From: Triplophysa rosa
Taxonomy: Eukaryota > Chordata > Actinopteri > Cypriniformes > Nemacheilidae
Direction of reading: 5' to 3'
Assembly (NCBI RefSeq): GCF_024868665.1
Contig: NC_079896.1
Coordinates: 2,248,751 to 2,312,750 of the forward strand
Length of the DNA: 64,000 nucleotides
A model generated the notes under the pieces. That model ran no database searches. It was not told where the DNA came from and was given only the letters and a program-made list of their open reading frames with translations. The position numbers were made by a program, and so were the translations under genes. Below, piece after piece: positions 13,149 to 46,161 of the stretch; position 1 is the stretch's first letter; each line of letters opens with the position of its first letter.

Positions 13149-13240
13149 CGTTTACATTTATGCATTTGGTATACAAAGTGTGTTTAAGGTAGAGTTGATC
13201 AGTTTGTGTGTTCCCTGGAATCGAATCAGAGAACCTTTTC
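13149..13240 (-). repeat. SINE remnant (minus orientation)
   Basis: TTTACATTTATGCATTTGG at the left and CCCTGGAATCGAATCAGAGA at the right match, in order, the tail and B-box region of the better SINE at 23838-23987. The A-box region is lost. Confidence 0.65.
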
Positions 13241-13825
13241 ATGATCAAATTTAGCTGGAACACGAGTTTGCTGTGCTGTTGGTGGTACGTGAGTCTCATA
13301 ACTGATGAAACACGAGACACGCGTGTGCTGTACCCTTTATACCGTGCATTTAAGGTAGAAACTACTTTCAGATGAATTCATTGATTATGCTCATTATAAT
13401 AAAAAACAAAGCACTTTATAAAATAATTCAATTGAAAATTCAACTACGACGCGGTTTAGTTTTGATGCATTGTCAAATTGATAATGAAAATGGACATTTG
13501 CTGATTTAAATGTATGCGTTAAATAATGTGAACTGATGCCAGACAATATCCAATGAGATTAAATATCTTTTGTACAGTATTTAATGAATTGTTTACTGTT
13601 TAATTTAATTGATGATGATGGTGACAATCAACATTTTTATTTAATAATTATTCTATTTATTTATTTTTTGCATTTTTAAACATACTTTATTTCTGGACTT
13701 TAGACCACGCTTTTATTAAGAGATGTGTTTATCTGACATTTTTTTAAACGCATCTCCAGAACATATTTACTGTAACTTGTATCTTAAATGTAAATCATAA
13801 ATGTAAAAATACATTTTTTACTCTA

Positions 13826-13925
13826 AGGGGCTGTTTCCTGAACAAGGATGATCTTAAACCGGGACTAGGTTTTAGTTGGGATTAAGATATTTAAATTGTT
13901 TTAAAAAACATTTTTTACAAAAAAA
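13826..13925 (+). repeat. Fragment of a dispersed fish repeat
   Basis: A block with CTTAAACCGGGACTAGGTTT followed by TTGGGATTAAGATATTTAAA resembles a repeat I associate with cyprinid genomes. There is no second copy in the window to confirm it. Confidence 0.35.
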
Positions 13926-15719
13926 CATTACTGTGTCAACCTTAAGACAAGTAATTGTGTAAATAATTTATAATGTGATATATGATAAAATACTTATACC
14001 ATAATATAAGATTGATTATACCACCGTTCCTAATGTGTATCAGATATATAGCATTTTAAATTGTTGTCAATGGAAGACCTCTGGCATATTCATCTGAAAA
14101 TCTTTACTTTTAATTTGCCTCCGACAACATATCTTATACGCAGCATGACACATTGACACACAGTCTTGCTCTGAGGTTATTGGTGCTCAGAATCCTCTTG
14201 ATTTTTCCATCAGTCAGGTGTTTCGTGTCATGTTCTTCCGACTGTTATCAGAACTCAATAAAGCGCGACGTAAGTTGCAAATGAACGCGTGGAGTTCCTC
14301 CTCATGAGCAGCGAGAAGCGACTATTAAAAATCCACATTCGCCCGATACCCATCCATCACCGCTCCTGTTTTAGATCTATACTGTCAGTGATCAATATTT
14401 CCTCACTTATTCCACTCGAATCGATTGGTTTGATCGGTTCAGTCGCACAGGCACGCAGGAGTGAATTAATTCACTGATTAAATACACGAGCAGATGCATT
14501 GATGAATGATACTGAACCTTGCGACACGCGTCTGGCTTCAGCACGGGCGATTGATGGGCGCGTGTATGGACGTTCGTGTCTCCAGAGGTGATGTGGATGG
14601 GAATAAGATGAGGCTTGTGTCCCGTGATGAAGAGGACAGTGAACTCTGAGTGTGAGCTGTTTATTCAGAGGTCTTCTGGTGGGTTGTGGCTACATCCATT
14701 AGAGGTCGCAGGGAGATCTGCGTTTAATCTTTTGGCCCGTAATAAAGGCTTTTTGTCTTCAAACTTCAAGTCTGAAGCGAGTACAGTAATTATGGTTCGA
14801 GTACTTCACCACAAATGAAAATGCATGTTAAATTGTTGCAAGCCCGTATGATTATGACTTAAATGAGAACTCCGTGAAATCTCCTATGAGCAGAATTAGA
14901 TCATGTTCTATAAGAACTGGAAACACTTGTCCACAATATTTATTTACACACTTGCAAGATTGAAAATAGTAGACATCGGAACGAACGAGCATACTGTATT
15001 GTGCGTGAGCGCATTCTCTTTGAATCGTAAATAGATCAGTGACAACAACATTAATTGAACAGTGAAAACAGAGATATTCTGCAGGAGGTCTGATGAAAGA
15101 TCCGTGCAGCCTGAAGCCTCCAGACAAACAGACAGCGTATAAATTATGAAGGCAGCGGAGGATCTCAACCCGCAGACGCCGGCAGACTTTACACTCCTGG
15201 GTTTTGTCACGTGACATTTTTTGTAGAATTTCCAAAGCTTTGCTTTCTAGATGTTATCATCCCGCTGCAGAAACGGCCTGTCTCAGCGTTTGTAGTTTCT
15301 AATGTGTGTTGTGAAGTCGGTATCGATTGTGCTGCATATTCAGTGTGACTGAGGGAATGTAGCAGTAAATGTAGTTTTTATTGAGTTTTGTCAGGTGGAG
15401 AGATTGATTATCATTATCTGGCTGTAATAGTGCATGTGAAAAAATTCAATTGGCGTGTTAAAGCAATAATAACAACAGTGTCCATCCAGCGTGTACAGTA
15501 CAGGTTCCCTCAGGCAATCATTTAGTGCTGCACTTTGCTGATTTATTTGAATATTTATTTCAAAACACATTTTTGTTTTTACCATTTAGAGGTTTTACAC
15601 CAGCGCTGTAAATGAAAACAGTAATAAGAGAGGCAGAGAAGCAAGATGAAAGAGTACAAAGTCACACTTTATGTCTTCATAAATAACACGTGCTGACACG
15701 CGGTCTGATCAGGAACCAG

Positions 15720-16090
15720 ATGAGATCTCTGTAATGTCTCGATTGTGTCTTCTAGACATCGATGAGATTAAATGGAAAGCAAATGAAAACTTCTGCATCT
15801 CAGATATTTTTCTGGAGAAAAGGAGCCGGAAGTCTCACAAATGTCTCCATTGGAGATTCAGAAGCTCAGATTGAAGTCTGCAATCAAAAGTCAATATTAT
15901 TGAAGATCTCAATATGAATTCAAACATTTCTCATCAAATTTACACAAATCCAGATGATTTTACCTCGACAATCTGCATTCATTTTACACCTCCATATTCT
16001 TCATGTCTTTTAATAATTGTCTAATTTTGTTGCTATTTTTATTTGACATTTTAAGAGAAATATCTTCGACTAATTTGACACTAAAAATGA
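15720..16090 (+). repeat. Dispersed repeat 'R4', copy 2
   Basis: Shares GAGATCTCTGTAATGTCTC, GAGATTAAATGG, TTGAAGTCTGCAATCAAAAG, TATTGAAGATCTCAATATGA and CATTTTACACCTCCATA with copy 1, in the same order. A deletion has removed the AAGAGATGTCAACAATGT block and broken the frame. It lies 220 bases upstream of the nxph4 exon. Confidence 0.75.
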
Positions 16091-16190
16091 AACACAACAT
16101 CTGAGAAATAACATTTTTATCGAAACGCATCATTCCAAGCATACACAAAGAAATGAATTGCACATTTTAATATCTAACAAAGACAAATGA

Positions 16191-17138
<948 letters not shown>

Positions 17139-18500
17139 GAGGATGACCTCTGTTGTGATGTGTTTTCTGCAATTGTTCCTCTTGAAACTCCAGGAACGTA
17201 CGAACACCGTCATTGGGGATCTGACGTTTGATTTTTCTTTGTATATAAAAGAACAGCCCTAATATGTTCCAGCCCTTAAAGGACTTCAGCCAAACTTAAA
17301 AATTCTGTCCCAGCATCATGCCATTTCAAATCTAAATACATACAGTTGTAAAAAGCATCACGAAGTCGATCTTTGTAAGGCACACAGTACAGATTCTGCA
17401 GAATATAACAGTTTACAGGTTTAAAATAACATGATGCAAGCACGACTTTGCATTTTTGGGGAAAATATACTTTTACTATCCATTTCTTGCTTTGGTCAGT
17501 TTTTGTGTTGTTTGACTGTTAGACGAACAGGTGTCGTTTTTTTCTACTGTTCACCCTCATGAACCCTTTCAGAATGAGAATGACAGCGTCTGAAATACAG
17601 GAACTGTTTCTAACAGCATCGATGATATAACGGAGAGATGCACTGAAAATCCCGCCAGACCAGCTCAGTTGGTATTGAATCCAGATTTACTTTTCTATCA
17701 CTTTATTCTCTTATATTTGTTTTTAAGCCAAAATACGTATAACAAACCTAATCGGGGCTTATATTAGCTTTTGCAAACTGTTGTGAAGAATATGAAGGCC
17801 ACTAGTTGACAAGCAATTGTTTTGAAGACATATCGACATGCAGGAACTACACATCCAGATGTTTGAACTGTATGTGCGGCTGTTGCTGATGTTTGAGTCA
17901 TTTTGAGGCGACCAAACCCTCAGAGCAGACAAGTAGCAAAATCTTTTAGTTTTTATCTTAAACCTTCAGTTTTCTTTAGAAAAAGCCTTCAGTTTACTTG
18001 ATTCTAAGGAATCTTCAAAAACTGATTTAAAATGAAAAATCCCTGAAATACTATTTAGGAACTACACACGTGTGAGGTTGACCTCTATGTTGGCATATCT
18101 ATATTTCTTATTAAGATAATAACAAATAGATCAAAATGAATGTTTTAAACAGAATGTTATTCACTGATATGAATAACCTTTATCTATAATGAAATTAAAG
18201 CTTATCTATTTACTCTAAAATTTAATTAAAGGGACACAAAGAGAATATACGGACTGTGTTTCTGACACGGAGATAATGATTTACCTATATCCCATTTATA
18301 TATCTTTAATTGACCTATCTTGTTTTAAGTCTTTATTTATGGAGCAGCGTCTGTGAATGAGACAGAAGTATATTGTGTGAGGAGGAAATCCCGTTCTGTG
18401 CATAAAGTATTGCTTGATAATGTGTATAGTAAACATCGGGGCTAAATAATGTGTGTAAATAATGTATCACAAATAAATAATGAAATCTAACCTGGTTGAC
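17139..18500 (+). other. nxph4: nxph4 3' UTR and downstream
   Basis: About 1.3 kb of mostly unique AT-rich sequence follows the stop, without the dispersed repeats that crowd the rest of the window. A canonical AATAAA at 18472-18477 is a likely polyadenylation signal. The exact end cannot be seen without transcripts. Confidence 0.5.
18472..18477 (+). terminator. nxph4: Candidate poly(A) signal of nxph4
   Basis: AATAAA, overlapping a second AATAA, 1.33 kb after the nxph4 stop and 1.1 kb before the shmt2 start. Confidence 0.45.
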
Positions 18501-19439
18501 CTACTGTTATTTACAAAGATGGCACCTTATAAGGCACCTTATATTCTGTACCGGTGCAGGTAAGTTTCTATTAAGTCATAAGGTTTCTGTTTGACATGTC
18601 AGTCTGTTAACCCATTAAATTCAGATTGTTCCCAGCTAAGTGAGCTTGTGTTTTGTTGCTGCTTATGTAAGTGGTGAGAAATCTCGGGGACAAAAATATC
18701 AATAAGAACCAATAAAATTCAATATATACATATGGATTTTTACATGCATTTCTCCACAAATAAATGCATATTTTTTGTTTGCTTCACATTAAAATCTACT
18801 ATGATGGTATTTAGTCTGTTTTCATCCTTACACATAATACTTTAATGTGATTATAATACATGTCATAGCAATAACAGTGTATGGAAACATTCATTTTACT
18901 GTAAAATTGTGTCTTTAGTTTCAGTTTATGGGTCACATTGTGTGGCACAAGGAGTTTGAATCCCAAGGCACTAACATGGGCTACTAATATAGCTTTAATT
19001 TGAATGCATCAATGTAAATAAAATGAAAATGTCCTGTGTAATTATTCAACTATTCAAATTTATTTAGATAATATTTCCAATTTTTTGTCTATATCAATTA
19101 AGGAAACCACTGATATTTTGGGTGCCTGCCTAAATAGCCTACAAACACTTACATTCTTGTCCATAAATATAGCCTATATTGGCTATATGGAGCGCGTGCA
19201 CGGGACAAGAAGTGCGCAAACTTTCCCAGGTCTAAAAAAACATAGCTCCGTCCCACTCCCACACAAGCAGTCCAGTCCTTTTTTATGGATATGTGAAGCG
19301 AAAACATGTTTGTAGTTATTTTAGACATTTAGGCGTACATCAAAATGAATAGGCCTAAATGCATAAAAATATAATTTTGTTTTATATTAGAGTGTATTTA
19401 TGACTAAATGCAATCTATTTTAAAACAATACATCAGAGT

Positions 19440-19596
19440 TCAGAAATGAGACGCGCGAGTTGACTTAGTTTCCCATGAGCGCTTGCGCGCGCGACTAGAA
19501 CTTCATTTCCCATGACCACTCGCGCGACTCTTAAATCAGCCGCTGTCATCAGAGCGACGAAAACCTGCTGGAACCGGAGAACTACATCGGTTTATC
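19440..19596 (+). promoter_or_regulatory. shmt2: shmt2 proximal promoter and 5' UTR
   Basis: A short CpG-rich block (GCGCTTGCGCGCGCGAC) sits in AT-rich surroundings just before the shmt2 start codon. It has no TATA box. It holds TTTCCCATGA twice on the same strand (19469-19478 and 19506-19515), 37 bases apart, each next to a GCGCG run; the second is preceded by ACTAGAACTTCA. TTCCCA preceded by ACTA-like sequence resembles ZNF143/Staf-type promoter elements, but this assignment is inference. Confidence 0.6.
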
Positions 19597-39805
<20,209 letters not shown>

Positions 39806-39907
39806 CCCGGGACTGCTGGGTAACCAGGGATAGATCGATGATTATGCCTGCATACACATCTGTCAGATTTTCCCATGACCACGTTGACGTACGAGGGTGT
39901 TTTCTTT

Positions 39908-39913
39908 ATTAAA
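39908..39913 (+). terminator. shmt2: Candidate proximal poly(A) signal of shmt2
   Basis: ATTAAA variant signal 103 bases after the stop. Confidence 0.35.
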
Positions 39914-40580
39914 TTCTGTTGATGGCTTCGTAATCCAACACTACATTATTAATTATTTTCATAAAATGAACCGTCTTAAAATAACAGGTAGTGAATGCAC
40001 CTGTTAGTGAGCGCTGCTCTGCAATACAACCGCAGGTTTGAACGAAATCTACATCGATTCACTTAAGGAGAGAAGTAGGTTGGACGGATAGATTCGTAAC
40101 ATCGGTTTGGCCTCTGGGTTTATGAGGATGTTAAGCACACGATCAACATCTTTGTCATGGGAACAAAGTCGACTAATGATGCAAGCGTATGTTTAGAGAA
40201 CGTCTTCCTCAATTTCTACTACAAACTAGAGGACAATTTTTTTTACTCAACACTTAACACAGCATGTTCTTTGTTAATTAAAGATCATTTTATTTTTAAA
40301 GCTATAGTACTATATGTAAAGAGAAGTCTAACGCATCTTTCTAACAGTATTTGTAGTGTGGAGAAGTAAAGTCTTTTTGTGATTTTGTTTGTGTTTTTCT
40401 GCCTCACCCACCACACGGACTGTACGCAGATGCGTGGATGTTGATAAATAGTTTTAACCCGTTTCTATCACACGCCCACATTCTCCTGGATTCTGCCCAA
40501 CAAAACGCCTTTTTGTCAAGAAATAATTATTTTTAAATGGACAGATCTTTACAAATGGTTTTCTAAGAGCCTCTAATCAC

Positions 40581-40586
40581 AATAAA
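40581..40586 (+). terminator. shmt2: Candidate poly(A) signal of shmt2
   Basis: Canonical AATAAA 776 bases after the stop, followed within 40-60 bases by a TG-rich run (TTCTGTGTGTGTGTG) that would suit a downstream GU element. Confidence 0.6.
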
Positions 40587-40624
40587 TTTGTGTAGGAGAC
40601 ATAACTTTTCAGTGGTTCTTTTCT

Positions 40625-40666
40625 GTGTGTGTGTGTGTGTTTGTTTGTTTGTTTGTTTGTTTGTAT
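40625..40666 (+). repeat. (TG)n then (TTTG)n microsatellite
   Basis: A short TG run passes directly into about six TTTG units. Confidence 0.9.
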
Positions 40667-40790
40667 GCGTGTTGTGGTTGAAGGTTATCGATCACTCTCC
40701 TGATCGCAGTTGTATGTTATCTTCAGCAGAATAATGTGCTTTAAATCAGAGGATTATTTAACTGTTTAGCGACTCATCGGATGCACGCTT

Positions 40791-40949
40791 GGCCCGAAGT
40801 TAACTTCCGGGTCTGTTTTTGGTTATCAGTCTGGCTTTTGTGGTCTGTAGTATAAAAAATGTTTATATTTACATTTTGTTGTATATTAATTGTATTAAAT
40901 TAAATAAATAAAACATTTTCGGAGGTCTGCCAGAAGTGAAGTTTGGGCC
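40791..40949 (+). repeat. GGCCCGAAGTTAA-type MITE, copy 2
   Basis: Left GGCCCGAAGTTAACTTCCGG and right GACCTCCG-inverted block (GGAGGTCTGCCAGAAGTGAA, then GTTTGGGCC) match the ends of 30716-31042. The interior is AT-rich. Confidence 0.75.
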
Positions 40950-41029
40950 ACATAACGTTTGTTTATGCTGTTGCTGCCAAAACCATCTATTTGATTATCC
41001 GTTTATTCTGGTCTCTTACCACAATAACC

Positions 41030-41210
41030 ATACAATTACCTTGTTGTTTGTTGTAAAACTATGTTTACTACACTTTTAATACTACAGGAATTACACAAAT
41101 ACTACAGTAATGGAGTAAACTGTAGTATACTATAGTGTATGTATTCTATAGTAATAATTATTGTAAACTATACTAAACTAGAACTATAGTAAAACTGAAG
41201 AACTCTTCGC
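41030..41210 (+). repeat. AT-rich repeat of the ACTATAGTAAAC type
   Basis: GTAGTATACTATAGTG, TAAACTATACTAAACTA and ACTATAGTAAAAC blocks form many small palindromes; related to 20480-20690. Confidence 0.5.
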
Positions 41211-42394
41211 AAAATGTAAAAACTGGTCCAGGATCACTTGGCCTTCGTTCTTTATTTTAGTTTTTTTATCTTACATAGATGATTAAATCTTTAAGATATT
41301 ACTTTAACATTTGTATTCGGTTACAATGTTTTGTTTCATTGTATTTTGTTCAAACGTTTGTTTAGTGTTAAAAAACGAAATCGGCTTTTTCTGAAAACGT
41401 TTTTCCGGGCCAGTGTAGGACCAGCATTGTTTACGTTTTCTGAAGTGGTATGAAAAGGTTAAAAACACTGTAATATCTATGAATTTATTGCCGTTTGCTA
41501 TAGAAAATACTACAGTAGTTTATTTCTTCTTGTGGAAATGCCATAATTTGTGGTTACTGTTATTTTACCACAATTGAAAAGACTTATTGGTTAATTTTCG
41601 TGAGTGACGTAAAAGTGAGTAACTGCATAGTATTTACAGACTTCAATGTAAAATATTTGAATTTCTCATTTGCGTAGATTGGAAACTGTAGAAGAAAAAA
41701 TACCACAGAAAACCTGAAAGACACACGCACACACGTTTTGATTCTGTGTGTGCGCGCGCGCTGCGTGTGTGTGTGTGCGCGCGTGACTCGCTTTATTCCG
41801 CCAGCAGCATCAGTCAAGTCAGTCGTGCAGGTTCTTCTGTTGGGATCTCACGGATGGTTTGACATGAAGGAGATTCCCGCCTCTCCTCCTCATGCAGAGA
41901 CGGACGTTAATTTGACAATAAATCAGCGCGCGATGGGTAAACGACAGCAGACGCGATTAATTGCGCTCGTTTATTTTGAGCGGCGCGTCGCTGTTTGAAC
42001 GCGTGTCATAATTAAAGCCCTGCAGGACCGTGACGCGAGTCGATGGGCTTAAGTGGCGCTTTCGAGTGTTATTTAAACTCCAAACGACGGTTAATGCCGC
42101 GTAATTATCTCATAATAAAGTGTAACTGTCTCTTATAGAGCAATAACATTCCCATCACAGGAGAGAGAGAGAGTGTGTGTACATCTGTGTAAGGACAAAG
42201 AGAGAGACAAGGAGTACTTAAAAATAAAAGTTGTCTTTTAACGATTTGTTTATTTAAAACTATTTTTTTAAATAAAAATTCACCTTTGCAGTTTCATTGC
42301 AAATATCATGTTTTTAATACATTCAAATTTAATTTAGACCAAAGCTGTACATTCAAAATCAGACAGCTGTAAACTCGTCCACAGGTTGTTTGCT

Positions 42395-42585
42395 TGATCA
42401 TCCCCAATACGTCTCTGGGACGTTTTCTTTTAGATGTCATATAGACATATAGATGTCTGAAAGATGTTTATAATGACAATGTATGTAAAACTGCTTTTAT
42501 AAAATGTTTATCAGATGTTTTTACCCAGCAGATGTATTCCAGACCTTTATCAGACACCTTACAGACGTACCTATGCTCTCTGGGG
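42395..42585. repeat. Dispersed repeat with AGATGTCT and CAGATGTTTTTAC motifs
   Basis: ATACGTCTCTGGGACGTTTT near the left, ATAGATGTCTGAAAGATG in the middle and TTACAGACGTACCTATG at the right look like a known type of fish repeat with weakly inverted ends. Only one copy is in the window. Confidence 0.4.
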
Positions 42586-43149
42586 TAGCTTTAAACATTG
42601 TGTTGAGAAATTGCTAAAAACCATCTACGGCTTATAAAACATTGCATTTTTGTACTTGGTTACAGTTCAATATGAAGTGTCTCAGTGACTTGGCATTCAT
42701 CCGAGTAAAATTTTGACATAGTATCCATACTTGATATTTTCTCTGTACTTTTCACACGCACGCAGCACAGTCACACTTTTTTCCACGTGTATCTGAGAGG
42801 CTGTACTGTGTGTGTGGGAAAACGCACACACTTGTCTGGTAAACATATTTTCACACTAAACTTGTGGCTGTGACCAACAGCTCGGGGTGTTCTCACCTCA
42901 AACACACTCCAGTGATTCAGACGTTACAGCTGCGGCCCAAAACTGCAGCATACTTACACTCGCGTTTAAAAATGTAGGGTCACTTGAGTGAAATGTTTCT
43001 CTTGACCTTATAAACCTTTTGATATGCAGGTGTATGCTAAAATATCTGAAATTAGTTTTGCAGACTAAACTACAATTGTGCAAACTTTAGTCATTAAAAA
43101 ACTAAAATGTTAATTATTTGACTTGATGCCTTGTACAAAAACATTTTTG

Positions 43150-43154
43150 GATGC

Positions 43155-43188
<34 letters not shown>

Positions 43189-43442
43189 CATGTTTGTATA
43201 TCCCGGTGGGGACCTAAACCTGAATACACACCAACACATGGGGACTCGTGTCACTGTGGGGACCAAAATTGAGGTCCTCATTGGCACAAAAGCTTATAAA
43301 TTGTACAGAACAATATTTTTTACAAATCTAAAAATGCAAAAAGTGTTCTATGATCTTTAGGTTTGATAGAATATACAGTTTGTACAGTATAAAAACATTA
43401 CGCCTATGGACTGTCCCCACGGGGATAGTCAACCAAAGCCTG

Positions 43443-43474
<32 letters not shown>

Positions 43475-43690
43475 CGTGCGCGTGTGCGCGTGTACGTGCG
43501 TTTGTGTGTCATAAATCGTACAGAACAATATATTTTTTTAAATTATATCTAAAAATGCAAAAAGTTTTCTATAGGGATAGGGGATAAAATATACAGTTTG
43601 TACAGTATAAAACATTATGCCTATGGACTGTCCCCACGGAGACAGTAAACCAGGCATGTGTGTGCGTGTGCACAGACTGTAGATACACGG
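43150..43690 (+). repeat. TG microsatellites with a duplicated 170-base unit
   Basis: (TG)n at 43157-43187 and 43439-43504. The stretch from GTACAGAACAATAT to TGGACTGTCCCCACGG occurs at about 43302-43424 and again at about 43519-43640, with shared blocks TCTAAAAATGCAAAAAGT and AATATACAGTTTGTACAGTA. Each unit is followed by TGTGTGTGCGTG. Confidence 0.85.
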
Positions 43691-43882
43691 TGATACAACG
43701 AATAACAAAAGGGGGCAATGCATTTATGATGGGTTACCATGCCTTTCGTTTAGGTAATGATGGCCGTGCATGCGTGTGTTTATGCCTGATGTGTTTCTTC
43801 AGTCTGGCTGATTGCCTGTCACAGTATGTGCTGGAACCCTGACAGAAGCTTTGCCCACACGTACACGCATCCCAGGTGGAGC

Positions 43883-43887
<5 letters not shown>

Positions 43888-43917
<30 letters not shown>

Positions 43918-44090
43918 TGTGTATTTTAAGAGTGTGTGTTGTTTGTCAGAACCCCCACAGGCTGTGGCTGGTGTGCCGTTGTGTAAAGTCTCGGAGACTG
44001 AAGACGTTTGGAATGTATCCTTTATTGATGCACTGAATGGTTTGCCGTGTGCGTGTGTGTCTCTGTGTGTGTGTCTCTGTGTGTGTGTTG

Positions 44091-44177
<87 letters not shown>

Positions 44178-44212
44178 GCGTGTGCGTGTGTGCGCGTGCG
44201 TGTGTGTGTGTG
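43888..44212 (+). repeat. Long (TG)n microsatellites
   Basis: TG runs at 43888-43916 and 44047-44212; the second is about 75 uninterrupted dinucleotides wide with TGTGCG at its right edge. Confidence 0.95.
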
Positions 44213-44630
44213 AAGATTTCTCTGCAGGTACCCAGCTGTGCAGAGGACAGTGTTGATTGCTCTCAGATAACATGCATTATTCTCGCTATGCACACGCTGG
44301 CCAGCAATTCTTCCCTCCTAATGTCCCACAAATATGCCGACAACAAACTTAGAGATGTTTTGTAAAGGGCCACGAGAATTTGGCTTTCCATAGGAGAACA
44401 AAGGCCGCGGGCCGATGCGTGTTCTCAAACAAATACATCTACTCAGACATTCAAACTGTGAGACATACGAGAAAGACTTAAAGGCACAGTTCACTCAAAA
44501 ATGAATATTCTGAGCTTTTTGTATTCATTTAAGGGACTCGGTACCTTAAGCGATGACAAACTATGTGTGATACATCTTCACGCAGTTAAGTATAAATCTT
44601 TCTCGGGAGTTATCACGTGGCTTTAGAAAA

Positions 44631-44823
44631 TGTGACCCTGCCTGTGAAAACCCAGCTAAATTGTTCATTTTTCGGTGATTTGCTGTTTTCTACATAAAAT
44701 CTTTCATATTGACTGAGTAAAGCTATGTCAAAGATTGCAATAGTGAAATTAATGATTGAAATCAAACGTTATCTCAGAATTAGATTATGAGACTTCAGCC
44801 TGGTTTTCACAGGCAGGGTCACA
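44631..44823. repeat. 193-bp MITE with TGTGACCCTGCCTGTGAAAA ends
   Basis: The left end TGTGACCCTGCCTGTGAAAA and right end (its inverse, TTTTCACAGGCAGGGTCACA) match exactly over 20 bases and imperfectly further in. It has no coding frame. Confidence 0.92.
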
Positions 44824-45230
44824 AATGTGTAAGATTGTGTCACGCGAATGGCTTCCATGACACTTTTATATTACTTTTATAGTGCCTTTTTGAGCTTGAT
44901 GGCATCTGTCCACATTTGAAAACGAAGAACGTATGAAAATGAGCATCGTGTGAACATTTTGCTAAATGTCAACCATGAGAGTGAACAGGTTGAGTAAACA
45001 CTGATTTCTGATTTCAAAATATACTATAGGTATGTGTTTACAGGTAAAATGATCTTTTTTGTTTCATTCTTTGAACTACCAACAATATCTCTCCCAAATT
45101 TCAATTAAAAATATTGTTTCAATTTGCATTTATTTGCAGAAAATTGAAACTGAGAGACAGGTGAAAATAACAGAAAAGATGCTCTGTGGTTTTTCAGAAC
45201 TCAAATACTGCAAAGAAAACAAGTTCATAT

Positions 45231-46006
45231 GAAGAGTTTGGTTCGAAATCGCTATAAACCCATTTTGATTAATTTGAGTAAAAATGTGTTTTCTTCACAA
45301 AGAAAGTGGCAAGATGAAAACCACTATTTTCTGTTTCAAAGTTTCACATAGCATCTTCAGGTTCTAGTAACATAAAAAATCCCCAAATTGCAATAAATCC
45401 ATAACAATTTTATTTTCAAAATACAATAAATCCATTGAATCAATATAAAAGAAATGTTTCACATTGAAACTGTTGAAAATACACAAAGTGAGTTGATCCA
45501 CACATGACAGCCTCTGAACTCGATACAATACTAATCTTACATACAGGCACTGGACTAAAAACACATTCAATCAGTCATCGCTCCTAAAATGAATTCAACG
45601 GCTCATCTTTTTAATGCTATAAATTACTGCCTCGTCTTCTTAATCTCCTCACGTAAATGATTAGATTTCGATGGTTTACGTTTCTTCCCCACTGCAGAAA
45701 CCAGCACAGGTTCATCAATGCCGTCAAAATTATTAATTTTTTTGTTTGTTGTTGAACACAAAGTAGATCAGGGAAACTAGGAGCCGACAGTATTCAGAGC
45801 GCCGCCATTACTGTTTACAGTGCGTGGAATGCTGTGCTGTGATTGGTTGAGAAAAAAGGGAGAAAACATGACAGAATAACACGGCAGATATCGCATTTTG
45901 CGTCAAATTAAAAACTGACTTTTCAATACCGACCTGATACAATACTGATTTTGGCGGAAACTCTTATTTTTAATAGCGTTTATCGCGCTTTGGAACCAAA
46001 CTCTTC
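45231..46006. mobile_element. Inserted DNA transposon with GAAGAGTTTGGTTC inverted ends
   Basis: Ends GAAGAGTTTGGTTC and GAACCAAACTCTTC are exact inverses, with further matching (CGCTATAAA against TTTATCGCG). ATAT flanks it on both sides as a 4-base direct repeat, although ambiguity at the ends is possible. The interior has a minus-strand coding remnant (45624-45740). Superfamily not assigned. Confidence 0.82.
45624..45740 (-). pseudogene. C-terminal coding remnant inside the inserted transposon
   Basis: Reading on the minus strand, about 38 codons are open to a TAA at 45624-45626: FDGIDEPVLVSAVGKKRKPS then KSNHLREEIKKTRQ. A strongly basic tail like this is typical of the C-terminus of a DNA-binding or transposase protein. 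No start and no catalytic motif remain. Family not recognised. Confidence 0.4.
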
Positions 46007-46155
46007 ATATTCACTTTTAAGCAATACAACAGTAATATTCTACATGTATTTAGGAAAAGATCCAAAAAAAATTGTTTTTGTTGCGATAACCATTTTTATC
46101 ACAGTTTTCATGTGTCTTGTCATGCTGTCAGTCTTTCACATTGCTGTTGGATGAC

Positions 46156-46161
46156 TTTATT
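46156..46161 (-). terminator. ndufa4l2: Weak candidate poly(A) signal of ndufa4l2
   Basis: TTTATT on the plus strand reads AATAAA on the minus strand, 328 bases after the ndufa4l2 stop. It lies in the repeat at 45020-46205, so it may be chance. Confidence 0.25.

Noticed and set aside
13242..13289. MIKFSWNTSLL frame ending at a gtgagt donor in phase 0, as nxph4 exon 1
   Set aside because: The phase fits, but it overlaps SINE-derived sequence and the hydrophobic core is short and Trp/Cys-rich.
43439..43504. CRISPR-like or satellite array
   Set aside because: Simple TG/CG dinucleotide repeat without unit-spacer structure.
43826..44365. CVCVCV and THTHTH frames
   Set aside because: TG microsatellite translations.
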